This document shows positions 33,431 through 43,200 of a stretch of DNA of 64,000 nucleotides, piece by piece. Position 1 is the first letter of the stretch. Each line of letters starts with the position of its first letter. The stretch comes from Adhaeribacter soli. GTDB lineage: Bacteria; Bacteroidota; Bacteroidia; Cytophagales; Hymenobacteraceae. The stretch spans positions 186,001-250,000 of the forward strand of contig NZ_VTWT01000003.1 of the NCBI RefSeq assembly GCF_008727925.1, read 5' to 3'. Below the pieces are notes generated by a model that was not told the DNA's origin, ran no database searches, and saw only the letters and a program-made list of their open reading frames with translations. The position numbers and the translations under genes are program-made.

Positions 33431-33781
33431 ATGAAATACAAACTTTTTCTTGACGATATAAGGACTGTAGAAATGGTATATTCCAACCTAACTGACGAAG
33501 ACTTTATTATTGTTAGGAATTTTGAGGATTTTAAATCTACAATCCTGCAAAAGGGGTTGCCAGGTTACATTAGCTTTGACAATGACCTAGGGTTAGACAC
33601 AAATGGCAATATTGCACCAGACGGATATGCAGCTGCAAAATGGTTAGTATATGACTCAGGATTAGACCTGTCCGAACTTAAGTTTTATGTGCATTCCGCA
33701 AATCCGGTTGCAGCCAGTCAAATACAAGGGCTTCTAGATAATTACATAATATTTTTAAAGAATGAAAACAACGATGATTAG
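33431..33781 (+). CDS. Cyclic-phosphate-processing receiver-like protein (cassette 7)
   Basis: 116 aa. Matches the cREC-like receiver family by LFLDDIRTVEM, FEDFKSTILQKGLPGYISFDNDLG, APDGYAAAKWLV and FYVHSANPVAASQI. These small Rossmann-like proteins keep the acidic pair (DD) and are predicted to process cyclic phosphates, often beside RNA-repair or defence genes. Last unit of the array; no attC-like site follows before junction M. Confidence 0.7.
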   Translation: MKYKLFLDDIRTVEMVYSNLTDEDFIIVRNFEDFKSTILQKGLPGYISFDNDLGLDTNGNIAPDGYAAAKWLVYDSGLDLSELKFYVHSANPVAASQIQGLLDNYIIFLKNENNDD

Positions 33782-34653
33782 CAAAACCTTTACTTTAACA
33801 AGGTTGTATTCCTTCCATAAAACCAATACTTTTCTACAACTGTCTAAATAATTGACCAGGATCAACAAGTAAATCTCCCGGCAGCAGCTTACCCAGGATT
33901 GTTAATCTAATAAATAAATTCCCTAATTGAAGCTAAATCCAAGTGGATAAAGTTCGGTATTTCACTCCTTCGGTCTACTGAAAAGGCCTTTACTTCGCTG
34001 TAAAGGCCTTATTTATTTATAAAGCGACACATTTGCGTACAGCGATTTAATTTCGCTCTTCCACAGCTAACTGCAATATCCGTACTTCTGTAAAGGTCTT
34101 CCTTTGTAGTTTATGCATTTCTTTGCCAGCCTGCCAAACACAATTTTCTTCCTTTGGGCCATCAACAATGAATAAATTGGGAGTGCAAAGTTTTATTAAA
34201 AAATGCCACAACCAAGATTGCATTAAAGGCACCTAGCCAGTCAATATCATTTAAGATAGCTATACAAGCTACCTTGAGAAATGTAAAAGGGCCTTATTAC
34301 TAACCAGCCCTTCATACTGAATAGACACTTACAAGGGATCGAGGATAGGCACGATTCCCATATTAAAAAAACGTTTGCCTCTTCAGTAGCCTGTTCCCTA
34401 AAACTGCTTATAGATTTCCTTAATAGGTATTCCTTCAAGCATTCTTTTGTAAATACCCAGTTGTATAATCAAAGTCACTCCAAATGCTTTGGACATTTCA
34501 ACTATTACATTGCAATCATATTTCATGTAGAGTAATAATTTACAATCACAAACAAAATGCAAAAAACACGGTCACTATTCTCCTAAGTATGGGCTCTTAC
34601 TTGGTATTACAATAGTGTTTCAGATCAAATTCGAAAATTTAAAAAATGTTAAG
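33782..34653. other. Gene-poor stretch between the two accessory blocks
   Basis: Holds junction repeat M (33960-34039) and AT-rich DNA. Minus-strand open frames of 61 aa (34047-34232) and 63 aa (34247-34438) exist; the first (LFIVDGPKEENCVWQAGKEM...) reads like the tail of a real protein, so it may be a gene remnant. Neither has a convincing start. Nothing else is recognised. Confidence 0.4.
33960..34039 (+). repeat. Island junction repeat M
   Basis: TTTCACTCCTTCGGTCTACT, a hairpin AAGGCCTTTAC / GTAAAGGCCTT, then ACATTTGCGTA (34029-34039). It shares its order and most bases with repeat R (39638-39694) and, more loosely, with the tRNA-Glu 3' end at L. It separates the cassette array from the qat operon. 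Confidence 0.65.
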
Positions 34654-34686
34654 TTTGGCAAATATGATTTCTATTCTTTACCTTTC
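34654..34686 (+). promoter_or_regulatory. Promoter of the qat operon
   Basis: TTTG (34654-34657), a 21-nt spacer, TACCTTTC (34679-34686), one base off the -7 consensus. 38 bp before the qatA ATG. Confidence 0.6.
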
Positions 34687-34724
34687 CCTTTTAACACAAT
34701 ATAAGAAAATCTTTAGAACACATT

Positions 34725-36587
34725 ATGTGGAGTGATAACGATACTTCAATAGATTTTATTGATTACAAACATTTGGTTGACGGTGTAGAAGCAATCGTAA
34801 AAAATGACGATTTAACCCCTTGCACTATAGGGCTATATGGTGACTGGGGCAGCGGCAAATCAAGCCTACTACGTATGATTGAATCTAGGCTGGACCAAGA
34901 TAATAATATCCTTACCATCAAATTTAATGGGTGGTTGTTTGAGGGTTATGAAGATGCTAAAGTAGTTTTAATGTCCACTATTTTAGAAGAAATTATTTCT
35001 AAACGCACTTTTACAGCTGAGGCGAAAAAATTAGCCATTAAGCTCTTCAAGCGAATAGATAAAATGAAAATGTTAAAGCTTGGGTTAAAAGGGGGAATGG
35101 CTTTTGCTACTATGGGGCCCGCTGGAGTTGCTGCTTTAGGTGCGACAGAAATTTATAAAGGCCTTGCCGAAACCGATTATGAAGGCCTTTTTAGGGAAGA
35201 CGAGGAAAAGGATGAATCAGCAACAATGGGCATTCGCCAATTTCACTTGGAATTTGAACAATTATTACAAGATACTAAAATTAAGCGGCTAGTAGTTTGT
35301 ATTGATGATCTTGATCGCTGCCTTCCTGATACCATTATAGCAACCTTAGAAGCAATAAAACTTTTCCTTTTCACTAAAAACTCGGCATTTATTATATGTG
35401 CGGATGAAAGGATCATTGAATATGCCGTCCGTAAACGATTCCCTGAAATTCCAGGAGGAGAACGATTAGATGTAGGTCGGGACTATTTGGAAAAACTAAT
35501 CCAATTCCCTATCAGAATCCCACATATGAGTGCTTCCGAACTTGAAACATATGTAAACCTCCTCTTTTCAAAATTATATATTAGAGATGAACAAAAATTT
35601 CAAAAATTGAGGGATACAGTTTTAGCCAATAAAGCGACCTCGATTTTCGGAAGTAGTTACAATTTTGATGTTGCCCAGAAGATACTGACCAACGTCCCTG
35701 TCGAATTAAATCACGCTTTGGTTTTGTCTCAACAAATAACTCCAGTACTTGCTGCCAACCTTCATGGTAATCCTCGACAAAGTAAACGGTTTCTGAATAT
35801 GCTTCTAATGCGGGCTGCAATGGCAAAGTCAAAGGAAGTTGCAATTGACAACCGCATCTTAGCTAAATTAATGCTTTTAGAATACTTTAGAAAAGAAAGT
35901 TTTACCAAACTCTATGCGCTTCAAGTTACCCAAGATGGTGTTCCCAATGAAATTAAAACACTTGAAATCGCTTGTCTAACCCCGGATCAAACAAGCCAGG
36001 ATCCGGAATTATCCGCTGAACCAGATATTTCTCCAGAGCTGGAACTTTGGGTAAAAGACCCATGGCTGCATTCTTGGCTTAAATCCGAACCCAAACTATC
36101 AAGTATTGATTTAAGGTCTTATTTCTACTTCTCGCGGGATCAATTAAGTGCCTCTATTATCGTTTCTCGAAGAATGAGCTCATTGGCTCAAACTATTTTA
36201 GGAAAATTAATGCATAGCAGTGAGGCAATTCAACGACAGGCAATTAGTGACTCGGGACAATTAAATGCGGGTGATGCCTCTGCAATATTCGATTCACTTA
36301 CACAGAAAATAAAACAAGAGGGTGATAAGGTCTATCGAGAAGCCTTAGTAACAACATTATTTGGTTACATTGAAAGTCGAAAGGAACTTACCTCTCAGTT
36401 GTTAGAGTTTCTAGCCAGTATGGCTCCAGAGAATTTAACTCCAACTGCTATACCTCAGTTACTCAAAGCAATCAAAGGATCCCCATTCGAAAAAACTGGA
36501 TCCAGCATTCTTAAAAAATGGAGTGAAAACACAACTAATACTTCTCTTGCTAAAATCGCCAAAAGTAGAATTACTAAAATAAATTAA
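34725..36587 (+). CDS. qatA: QatA, KAP family P-loop ATPase
   Basis: 620 aa. Walker A YGDWGSGKSS (residues 38-47), a KAP-type insertion with a small hydrophobic, glycine-rich stretch (LKGGMAFATMGPAGVAALGA), Walker B LVVCIDDLDRCLPD and the arginine-containing NPRQSKRFLNMLLMR helix. In the QatABCD anti-phage system this is the ATPase subunit. The C-terminal ~150 residues are a helical repeat-like region. Four genes in the qat order with gaps of 2-4 bp follow, which makes the assignment firm. The operon is AT-rich and lies between junction repeats. Confidence 0.9.
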   Translation: MWSDNDTSIDFIDYKHLVDGVEAIVKNDDLTPCTIGLYGDWGSGKSSLLRMIESRLDQDNNILTIKFNGWLFEGYEDAKVVLMSTILEEIISKRTFTAEAKKLAIKLFKRIDKMKMLKLGLKGGMAFATMGPAGVAALGATEIYKGLAETDYEGLFREDEEKDESATMGIRQFHLEFEQLLQDTKIKRLVVCIDDLDRCLPDTIIATLEAIKLFLFTKNSAFIICADERIIEYAVRKRFPEIPGGERLDVGRDYLEKLIQFPIRIPHMSASELETYVNLLFSKLYIRDEQKFQKLRDTVLANKATSIFGSSYNFDVAQKILTNVPVELNHALVLSQQITPVLAANLHGNPRQSKRFLNMLLMRAAMAKSKEVAIDNRILAKLMLLEYFRKESFTKLYALQVTQDGVPNEIKTLEIACLTPDQTSQDPELSAEPDISPELELWVKDPWLHSWLKSEPKLSSIDLRSYFYFSRDQLSASIIVSRRMSSLAQTILGKLMHSSEAIQRQAISDSGQLNAGDASAIFDSLTQKIKQEGDKVYREALVTTLFGYIESRKELTSQLLEFLASMAPENLTPTAIPQLLKAIKGSPFEKTGSSILKKWSENTTNTSLAKIAKSRITKIN

Positions 36588-36590
36588 GTT

Positions 36591-37463
36591 ATGGGTACGT
36601 CAAGTTCCTACAAGGGGCCCAAAAACAGGTCCCCATTGCTCCCACCCTGGGCGCCTCCGGTACAACCAGAAGAAGAACCTACCTCTCCTAATGAACCGGC
36701 CTCTACTCCCAATCCTAGTGATGAAATGGAGCAGGCCCCTACCACAATGCCCATTTCTCCATCAATTAATCCCCAAAACCCTGAAGAAACCGGAAATTGG
36801 GGAGGAGCAAAAGGCTACATGGCTAAAACGGCTTCCGGTAGTTCCGGGTATACCATTTCAAAAGGTGCTAAAGCATATGTAAAGGCCATGGGTGGGGCAC
36901 GTAAAGCTTCAAGGGCTGCCCGTGTAGGTAAAACATCTACTGCCCGATTAGGTAATTTCCTCCGGAGCATTTCTGAAAATGGTTTTGAAGAAACCCTAAG
37001 AAGGTATGGATTAGCCGATCTTATTGGTCAGCCGGCCGCAAAAGTATTTGCAAGTATTGCAGACTTAATTGCTCCTTCCGGTGCTACAAACGAGGATGCA
37101 AATACTCGGGCTGCTGTACTGGATGCCTTAGAAAATTTGTATGTACAGTTTGAGTTGGAGAATGATGATTTAACTAAGCTTGAAGCACTTGGCGAACAAG
37201 ACATCCGTATAGCCATTCTGGATTGTTGTAAAGCTTATATTTATGAGAAGTGGTTGCAACAGTTAGGTTTAGCCATTGAGCGAAAAGCAATTACCGCCAA
37301 TGAGGCTCTTGCTAAAGAGCAGGAAGCAAAAAACTTCATTAAAGAAGCTGTTAATTATGATTTTGAGAATAAATCATTACTAAACATGGATTTTTCAAGG
37401 GGTGAAGGTAAATTACTGATTAATAATATTTTTACTGAGGCTTACTTAATTTTAGAACAATAA
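36591..37463 (+). CDS. qatB: QatB
   Basis: 290 aa, 3 bp after qatA. The N-terminal ~75 residues are Pro/Ser/Asn-rich and probably disordered (RSPLLPPWAPPVQPEEEPTS), followed by a basic, glycine-rich linker (YVKAMGGARKASRAARVGK) and a helical C-terminal domain (GFEETLRRYGLADLIGQPA, CCKAYIYEKWLQQLGL). This matches the layout of QatB, a subunit of unknown biochemical role that binds QatC in the known system. Identification rests mainly on gene order. Confidence 0.85.
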   Translation: MGTSSSYKGPKNRSPLLPPWAPPVQPEEEPTSPNEPASTPNPSDEMEQAPTTMPISPSINPQNPEETGNWGGAKGYMAKTASGSSGYTISKGAKAYVKAMGGARKASRAARVGKTSTARLGNFLRSISENGFEETLRRYGLADLIGQPAAKVFASIADLIAPSGATNEDANTRAAVLDALENLYVQFELENDDLTKLEALGEQDIRIAILDCCKAYIYEKWLQQLGLAIERKAITANEALAKEQEAKNFIKEAVNYDFENKSLLNMDFSRGEGKLLINNIFTEAYLILEQ

Positions 37464-37464
37464 T

Positions 37465-38796
37465 ATGGTTACCTGGAATATTATTCAGAGAGACGGCAAT
37501 GAAGATACTTTTGGAATAGTGGAAGATGCTGCTAATCAGGTAATGCTTATACCAGCGCTTGAACCAGATACCGAAGTAAAGACAATATCACATGATATAA
37601 TTAAGAAATTTACTAAGAATAAACTACTCCTTACGAACGTAAGGCGGGAAGTAATAAATCTTGGACTTGCAGTTTATACCAGTGATCAACTTGTGGCAAG
37701 AAACCGACATGGTTATGATGCCTGGAGTAGAAGCTTTAAGCTTTATTTACCGGTACAAGATCTTTCAAAATGGGAGGCTATTAAGGAAAATTTAGCTGAA
37801 ATGCTATCCTTTTTAAGCGGAGACCATTGGGAATTGTACTTCCGCCAATCCGAGCGAGGGGAAGTACAATTTCCAGACCAAGGCACTTTGGAATTTTCTC
37901 GAATTAATGCCGTAACCTTATTTTCCGGGGGGCTAGATTCTTTTATCGGTGCTTCTGATTTATTAAAAGACAATAAAAATATAGCTTTAGTTGGTCACCA
38001 TAAAAGTCAAGGCTATGAAAATAAAACGCAACAGGCATTAACCATTACTCTTCAAAAACAATACCCAGGTAGAACGATCGAAAGTTTCTTCTTTTTCGCT
38101 CAACCTAACCAAAGGGCTAATATTGGCGGAAAGGAAAGATCTTCCCGTGCTAGGTCGATTTTGTTTATTACTTTAGGTCTGACCGTTGCAAATGCTTATG
38201 GAGAGGACGTCCCTTTGTATATTCCAGAAAACGGCCTCATTTCGTTGAATGTGCCCTTAACCAATACCCGGATGGGGAGTTCAAGCACCCGCACTACCCA
38301 TCCTTATTTTTTATCTCTCATTAGGGAAATGGCTGTAGCATTGGGAATGAAAAATGAAATTATCAACCCTTACAAATATCTAACGAAAGGGGAAATGATA
38401 AACAAATCCAAGGATCTAGCTTTTGTAAAAGCCCAAGCCCAAAACACAATCTCCTGTGCCAAGCCAGGCTATCATAAACAATGGCATAAATCTTTTGAGC
38501 TACATTGTGGCTATTGTACGCCTTGTTTAATACGGCGGGCAGCTATGAAAGCCGGTGGTATTGACGATCCTCAAAATTATGTATATAAAGTAGATCGAGA
38601 AATTCCGGATTATAAAGAAGATATAGGGAGAGATCCGCGAGCTTTTCAAATGGGCATAAATAAGATGAAAAATTATTCTAAGCCTTTATTTTTTAAGCTA
38701 TTAACCTCTGGTCCAATTCCTAAAACTGAAAATTTACAATCTTATACTGATGTTTACCGGCGTGGCCTTTTAGAAGTTGACCGGTTACTTTCCTAA
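37465..38796 (+). CDS. qatC: QatC, QueC-like protein
   Basis: 443 aa, start 1 bp after the qatB stop. PP-loop SGGLDS at residues 154-159, as in the 7-cyano-7-deazaguanine synthase QueC; the C-terminal SCAKPGYH...CGYCTPCLIRRAA holds a four-cysteine zinc site. The N-terminal ~150 residues are an extra domain absent from housekeeping QueC. In Qat systems this enzyme is thought to modify a protein partner (QatB) with a deazaguanine-type group. Confidence 0.92.
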   Translation: MVTWNIIQRDGNEDTFGIVEDAANQVMLIPALEPDTEVKTISHDIIKKFTKNKLLLTNVRREVINLGLAVYTSDQLVARNRHGYDAWSRSFKLYLPVQDLSKWEAIKENLAEMLSFLSGDHWELYFRQSERGEVQFPDQGTLEFSRINAVTLFSGGLDSFIGASDLLKDNKNIALVGHHKSQGYENKTQQALTITLQKQYPGRTIESFFFFAQPNQRANIGGKERSSRARSILFITLGLTVANAYGEDVPLYIPENGLISLNVPLTNTRMGSSSTRTTHPYFLSLIREMAVALGMKNEIINPYKYLTKGEMINKSKDLAFVKAQAQNTISCAKPGYHKQWHKSFELHCGYCTPCLIRRAAMKAGGIDDPQNYVYKVDREIPDYKEDIGRDPRAFQMGINKMKNYSKPLFFKLLTSGPIPKTENLQSYTDVYRRGLLEVDRLLS

Positions 38797-38800
38797 TCTT

Positions 38801-39529
38801 ATGCACCTTATAGATACCCATTTCCACTTAGATCTTTATCCAAAACCAGAAGCTCTAGTATTAGAAATAGAGGCGTTAAAAATTTATACTATTGCTGTTA
38901 CTAATACTCCTAGCGTTTTTGATTTTACCTATCAAGTTACTAAAAATCTAAAATATGTGCGTGCAGCAATTGGACTACATCCCGAACTTGCTTTGCAGCG
39001 GAAGTCTGAATTACCTCTATTTAAAGAACATTTAGGTAAGACTCGGTTTGTTGGTGAAATCGGTTTGGACTATGGTAATTTAAATGATTTAGAAAAAAGA
39101 CAACAAAGAAATATATTTGAATCCATACTCGATTCTTGTGCCACTTCAAAAGACAAAATTTTAACGGTTCATTCTCGAGGCACCGCTTCGGATGTAATTT
39201 CTACCATCGGGAATAATTTTCCCGGGAAAATTATTTTGCATTGGTTCAGTGGTAGCATTAGGGAGTTAGAGCAAGCAGTAGAGTTTGGGTTTTACTTCTC
39301 TATTAACAGTGCCATGGCATCTTCAGTCAAAGGCAAAAGGTTAATATTAAATATACCTTCCGATAAATTATTAACTGAAACAGATGGTCCTTTTATAGAA
39401 GTTGAAAGAAAGCCAGCGCTTCCTTCTGACGTTGTCCTAACTCTTGAAAAGTTAGCCACAATGCGGGATATAAGTATTGATTCACAAAGGTCTATAATAT
39501 TTAACAATTTTAAATCTTTACTAGAATAA
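38801..39529 (+). CDS. qatD: QatD, TatD-like metal-dependent hydrolase
   Basis: 242 aa from the ATG at 38801 (4 bp after qatC); the frame upstream overlaps qatC and is not needed. TatD/amidohydrolase features: IDTHFHLDLYP (metal-binding His pair), GEIGLDY (Glu), VHSRG and LHWFSG (His), TETDGPF (Asp). In Qat it is the putative nuclease. It closes the four-gene operon; the AT-rich gap 39530-39807 holds junction repeat R and nothing else seen. Confidence 0.92.
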   Translation: MHLIDTHFHLDLYPKPEALVLEIEALKIYTIAVTNTPSVFDFTYQVTKNLKYVRAAIGLHPELALQRKSELPLFKEHLGKTRFVGEIGLDYGNLNDLEKRQQRNIFESILDSCATSKDKILTVHSRGTASDVISTIGNNFPGKIILHWFSGSIRELEQAVEFGFYFSINSAMASSVKGKRLILNIPSDKLLTETDGPFIEVERKPALPSDVVLTLEKLATMRDISIDSQRSIIFNNFKSLLE

Positions 39530-39637
39530 TAGATTTTCAGTATAAAATATAACTAAGGCATAACTCGGCTGATGAATGATTAAAATGGTTATAGAAATTT
39601 CTAAATCAGACTAATCCTAGCAAATGAACCTCCTGTT

Positions 39638-39694
39638 TTTCACTCTTCGATCTACTAATTGGCCTTTTTATTATGATAGTTATACATTTGCGTA
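39638..39694 (+). repeat. Island junction repeat R
   Basis: TTTCACTCTTCGATCTACT, TGGCCTTTTTATTA, then ACATTTGCGTA (39684-39694). Close to repeat M but without its hairpin. It marks the right end of the qat block. Confidence 0.6.
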
Positions 39695-39807
39695 TATCTT
39701 CAGCTGAAAACCACTTTAACTCAGTATGTCAAGTTTAATCTATCATTGGATCCACTTGAATAAATACACCTCGTTTTGAAATACCATATAATTTAAACAA
39801 AACTGAG

Positions 39808-39815
39808 TATCTTTG
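39808..39815 (+). promoter_or_regulatory. -7 element before the metal-efflux operon
   Basis: TATCTTTG, a perfect TAnnTTTG box, 6 nt before the ATG at 39822. The TTTTG upstream (about 39774) is too far for the usual spacer, so the -33 part is unclear. The transcript would be nearly leaderless. Confidence 0.5.
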
Positions 39816-39821
39816 TATTGA

Positions 39822-40142
39822 ATGAAGTGGTTCAACTACATATTGAGCATCTACCTGATAATTATATCCTGCATGCCCTGCACGGATCAGGAACCGGCTA
39901 CTTCATTCTCGTCCGTTATCACTGCCAATACACATGTCGATGCTCAACATCCGACTCACGCAGAAGATGCCTGTTCTCCTCTGTGCATTTGTACTTGTTG
40001 CAGTGGTTTTACCATTCAGGCGAATACCTTTCATAATTTCCAAACCCTAACTGTGGGATTCAAAACCGAATTTCCGATTTACCCGCAATCAAACTGGTTA
40101 GACCTTTCCTTTTCAATCTGGCAACCGCCTAAATTAAGTTAA
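39822..40142 (+). CDS. DUF6660-like small exported protein
   Basis: 106 aa. N-terminal membrane/signal segment (MKWFNYILSIYLIIISCMPC), then a His/Cys-rich middle (HVDAQHPTHAEDACSPLCIC, TCC) and a C-terminus ending IWQPPKLS. This is the small protein usually encoded directly before CusA/CzcA-type pumps in Bacteroidota (DUF6660). The Cys/His content suggests periplasmic metal binding. First gene of the efflux operon. Confidence 0.75.
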   Translation: MKWFNYILSIYLIIISCMPCTDQEPATSFSSVITANTHVDAQHPTHAEDACSPLCICTCCSGFTIQANTFHNFQTLTVGFKTEFPIYPQSNWLDLSFSIWQPPKLS

Positions 40143-40239
40143 TAGCCTTTTTTCCATATCAGCAATTGCTGATGTATTGCGCTGGTACTGCCTTTAGTAT
40201 TCCAGAGCAATGATCTGTCTATTAATTTAATTTAAGAGA

Positions 40240-43200
40240 ATGCTCGATAAAGTAATTCATTTTTCGATCCATAATAAGCTGATCGTAGGGCTTTTTACGC
40301 TCGCTTTGATCGCTTGGGGAGCCTTTTCGGTAACGCAGCTCCCCGTAGATGCCGTGCCTGATATTACCAATAACCAGGTTCTGGTAATCACCTCCAGCCC
40401 CTCTTTGGCTACCCAGGAAGTAGAACGATTAATCACGTTCCCTATAGAAGTTACCATGGCTACTATCCCGGAAATAGAAGAGATCAGGTCTTTTTCCCGG
40501 TTTGGCCTATCGGTAGTAACCATCGTTTTCCAAGAAAACACAGATGTATATTGGGCCAGGCAACAGGTCAATGAGCGGCTTTCTGAAGCTGAAAAACAAA
40601 TCCCGGCAGGCGTAGGCTCGCCAGAACTGGCTCCGGTTTCTACGGGCTTAGGGGAAATTTACCAATACCTATTGCATCCGAAAAAGGGTTTTGAGAAAAA
40701 ATACGATGCCGCAGAATTAAGAACCATTCAGGACTGGATCGTAAGGCGGCAGTTGCTGGGTACGCCTGGTGTAGCGGATGTAAGCAGTTTTGGCGGGTTT
40801 CTGAAGCAGTATGAAGTAGCGGTAAACCCGCAGCAGCTCAGAAGCATGGGCGTAAGCATCAGCGAAATTTTCACAGCTCTGGAACGAAACAACCAGAATA
40901 CCGGCGGTGCCTATATCGACAAAAGACCCAACGCTTATTTTATCCGGACGCAAGGCTTAATTACTGACCTGGATGAAATTGGAAAGATCGTTGTCAAGAA
41001 TAACGCATCTGGCTTACCAGTGCTGATCCGGGACGTAGCCAACGTGCAATTCGGCCATGCTACCCGCTATGGGGCTATGACCAGGAATGCAGAAGGCGAA
41101 GTAGTTGGCGGTATCGTGATGATGCTGAAAGATGCCAATGCCTCCAAAGTAATTAAAGAAGTAAAAGAACGGATCGAAACCATCAATAAATCCTTACCAG
41201 AGGGGGTAGAGATCGAACCCTTCCTGGATCGTACCAAGCTGGTAAAAAACGCCATTAATACGGTTACCAAAAACTTAGCTGAAGGTGCGCTCATTGTGAT
41301 CTTCGTATTGGTGCTGTTCCTCGGAAATTTGCGGGCAGGGTTGGTAGTGGCATCCGTAATTCCGCTGGCCATGCTCTTTGCTATCAGCATGATGAACCTG
41401 TTTAATGTCTCAGGAAATTTAATGAGCCTGGGAGCTATAGATTTCGGCCTTATTGTAGACGGAGCGGTTATTATCGTGGAAAGCATTGTACACCGGATCG
41501 CCACCATTACCGGCCAAAACCGCTTAACCCAGCAGCAGATGGATAAGGAGGTTTACGGTGCTGCTTCCAAGATCAGGAGTTCAGCCGCTTTCGGGGAAAT
41601 TATAATCCTGATCGTTTACCTGCCAATACTGGCATTAGTAGGAACGGAAGGTAAAATGTTCCGACCGATGGCCCAAACGGTAGGTTTTGCCATTTTAGGT
41701 GCATTCATCCTATCGCTTACTTATGTGCCTATGATGTCGGCTCTATTCTTGAGCAAGAATACCCACCATAAACGGAATATTTCTGACCGGATGATGGATT
41801 TCTTTCAGCGGGTATACGACCCAATGATAAAATTTGCCCTCCGCAGCAAAGCAATCATATTGTTTATTGCGGGAGCCTTATTTGCCATCAGCTTATTAAT
41901 TTTCAGCCGGATGGGTGGAGAATTTATTCCTACGTTAAGCGAAGGCGACTTTGCGGTAGAAACCCGGGTTCTGACCGGTAGTTCCATGCAGGAAACTATA
42001 GATGCGTCTCAAAAAGCAGCTGCTATTTTGTTAAAAGAATTTCCGGAGGTAGTTGAGGTAGTAAGTAAAATTGGTTCAAGTGAAATCCCGACCGATCCAA
42101 TGCCGGTTGAAGCTGCTGATATGATGGTGATCCTGAAAGATCAGGATGAATGGACAACGGCCGATAACCGGGAAGAATTAGCCACTAAAATGGCAGAAGC
42201 ATTAGAAGATATTCCGGGCGTTTCGTTCGGCTTTCAGCAACCCATCCAAATGCGGTTTAACGAACTGATGTCCGGTGCTAAGCAAGATGTGGTGGTAAAA
42301 ATCTATGGCGAAGACCTAGAAACGCTATCCCGTGAGGCTGAAAAAGTCGGCAAACTGGCTCAATCGGTTGAAGGTGCAGAAGATGTGTACGTAGAAACAG
42401 TAACCGGTTTGCCCCAAATTGTGGTTGATTATAACCGGAACCAGCTGGCAAAATTTGGAATAGCTGTTGAAGACGTAAACCAAGTTGTACAAACGGCCTT
42501 TGCCGGGCAATCTACGGGTCAGGTTTTCGAAGGCGAAAAAAGATTTGACCTGGTAGTAAGGTTAAGTAAAGAAAGTCGCCAGGGAATTGAAGATGTGCAG
42601 AATTTATTTGTTTCCACGCCAAACGGCCAGCAGATTCCGCTCATCCAGGTAGCCACGGTTAGTTTTCAGCCAGGGCCTTACCAGATTCAACGGGATGATA
42701 CCAAACGTCGCATTACCGTAGCCTTTAACGTGCGAAACCGGGACGTAGAAAGCCTGGTGGAAGAACTTAAAAGTAAAGTTGAAAGCCAGATCAAATTGCC
42801 AGCTGGTTATTATGTAACCTACGGCGGCCAGTTCGAAAACCTGATCGAAGCCCGCCAACGCTTAAGTATTGCCGTTCCGGTAGCGTTAGGATTGATCTTT
42901 ATTCTCCTGTTTTTCACCTTCAATTCTGTAAAGCAATCCCTGCTCATTTTTACCGCCATTCCGCTATCGGCCATTGGCGGCATCTTTGCGCTTACGTTAC
43001 GGGGTATGCCTTTTAGTATTTCGGCGGGAATTGGTTTTATTGCCCTTTTTGGGGTGGCGGTATTAAATGGTATTGTGTTGATCGGTGAATTTAACCATCT
43101 GAAAGCTGAGGGAATTACGGATATTTATCAGCGGGTTATAGAAGGCACCAAACACCGTTTAAGGCCGGTTTTAATGACCGCCAGCGTGGCCTCCCTGGGA

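Noticed and set aside
34047-34438. Two minus-strand open frames between junction M and qatA
   Set aside because: Short and without convincing starts; at best remnants, so mentioned only in the gap description.
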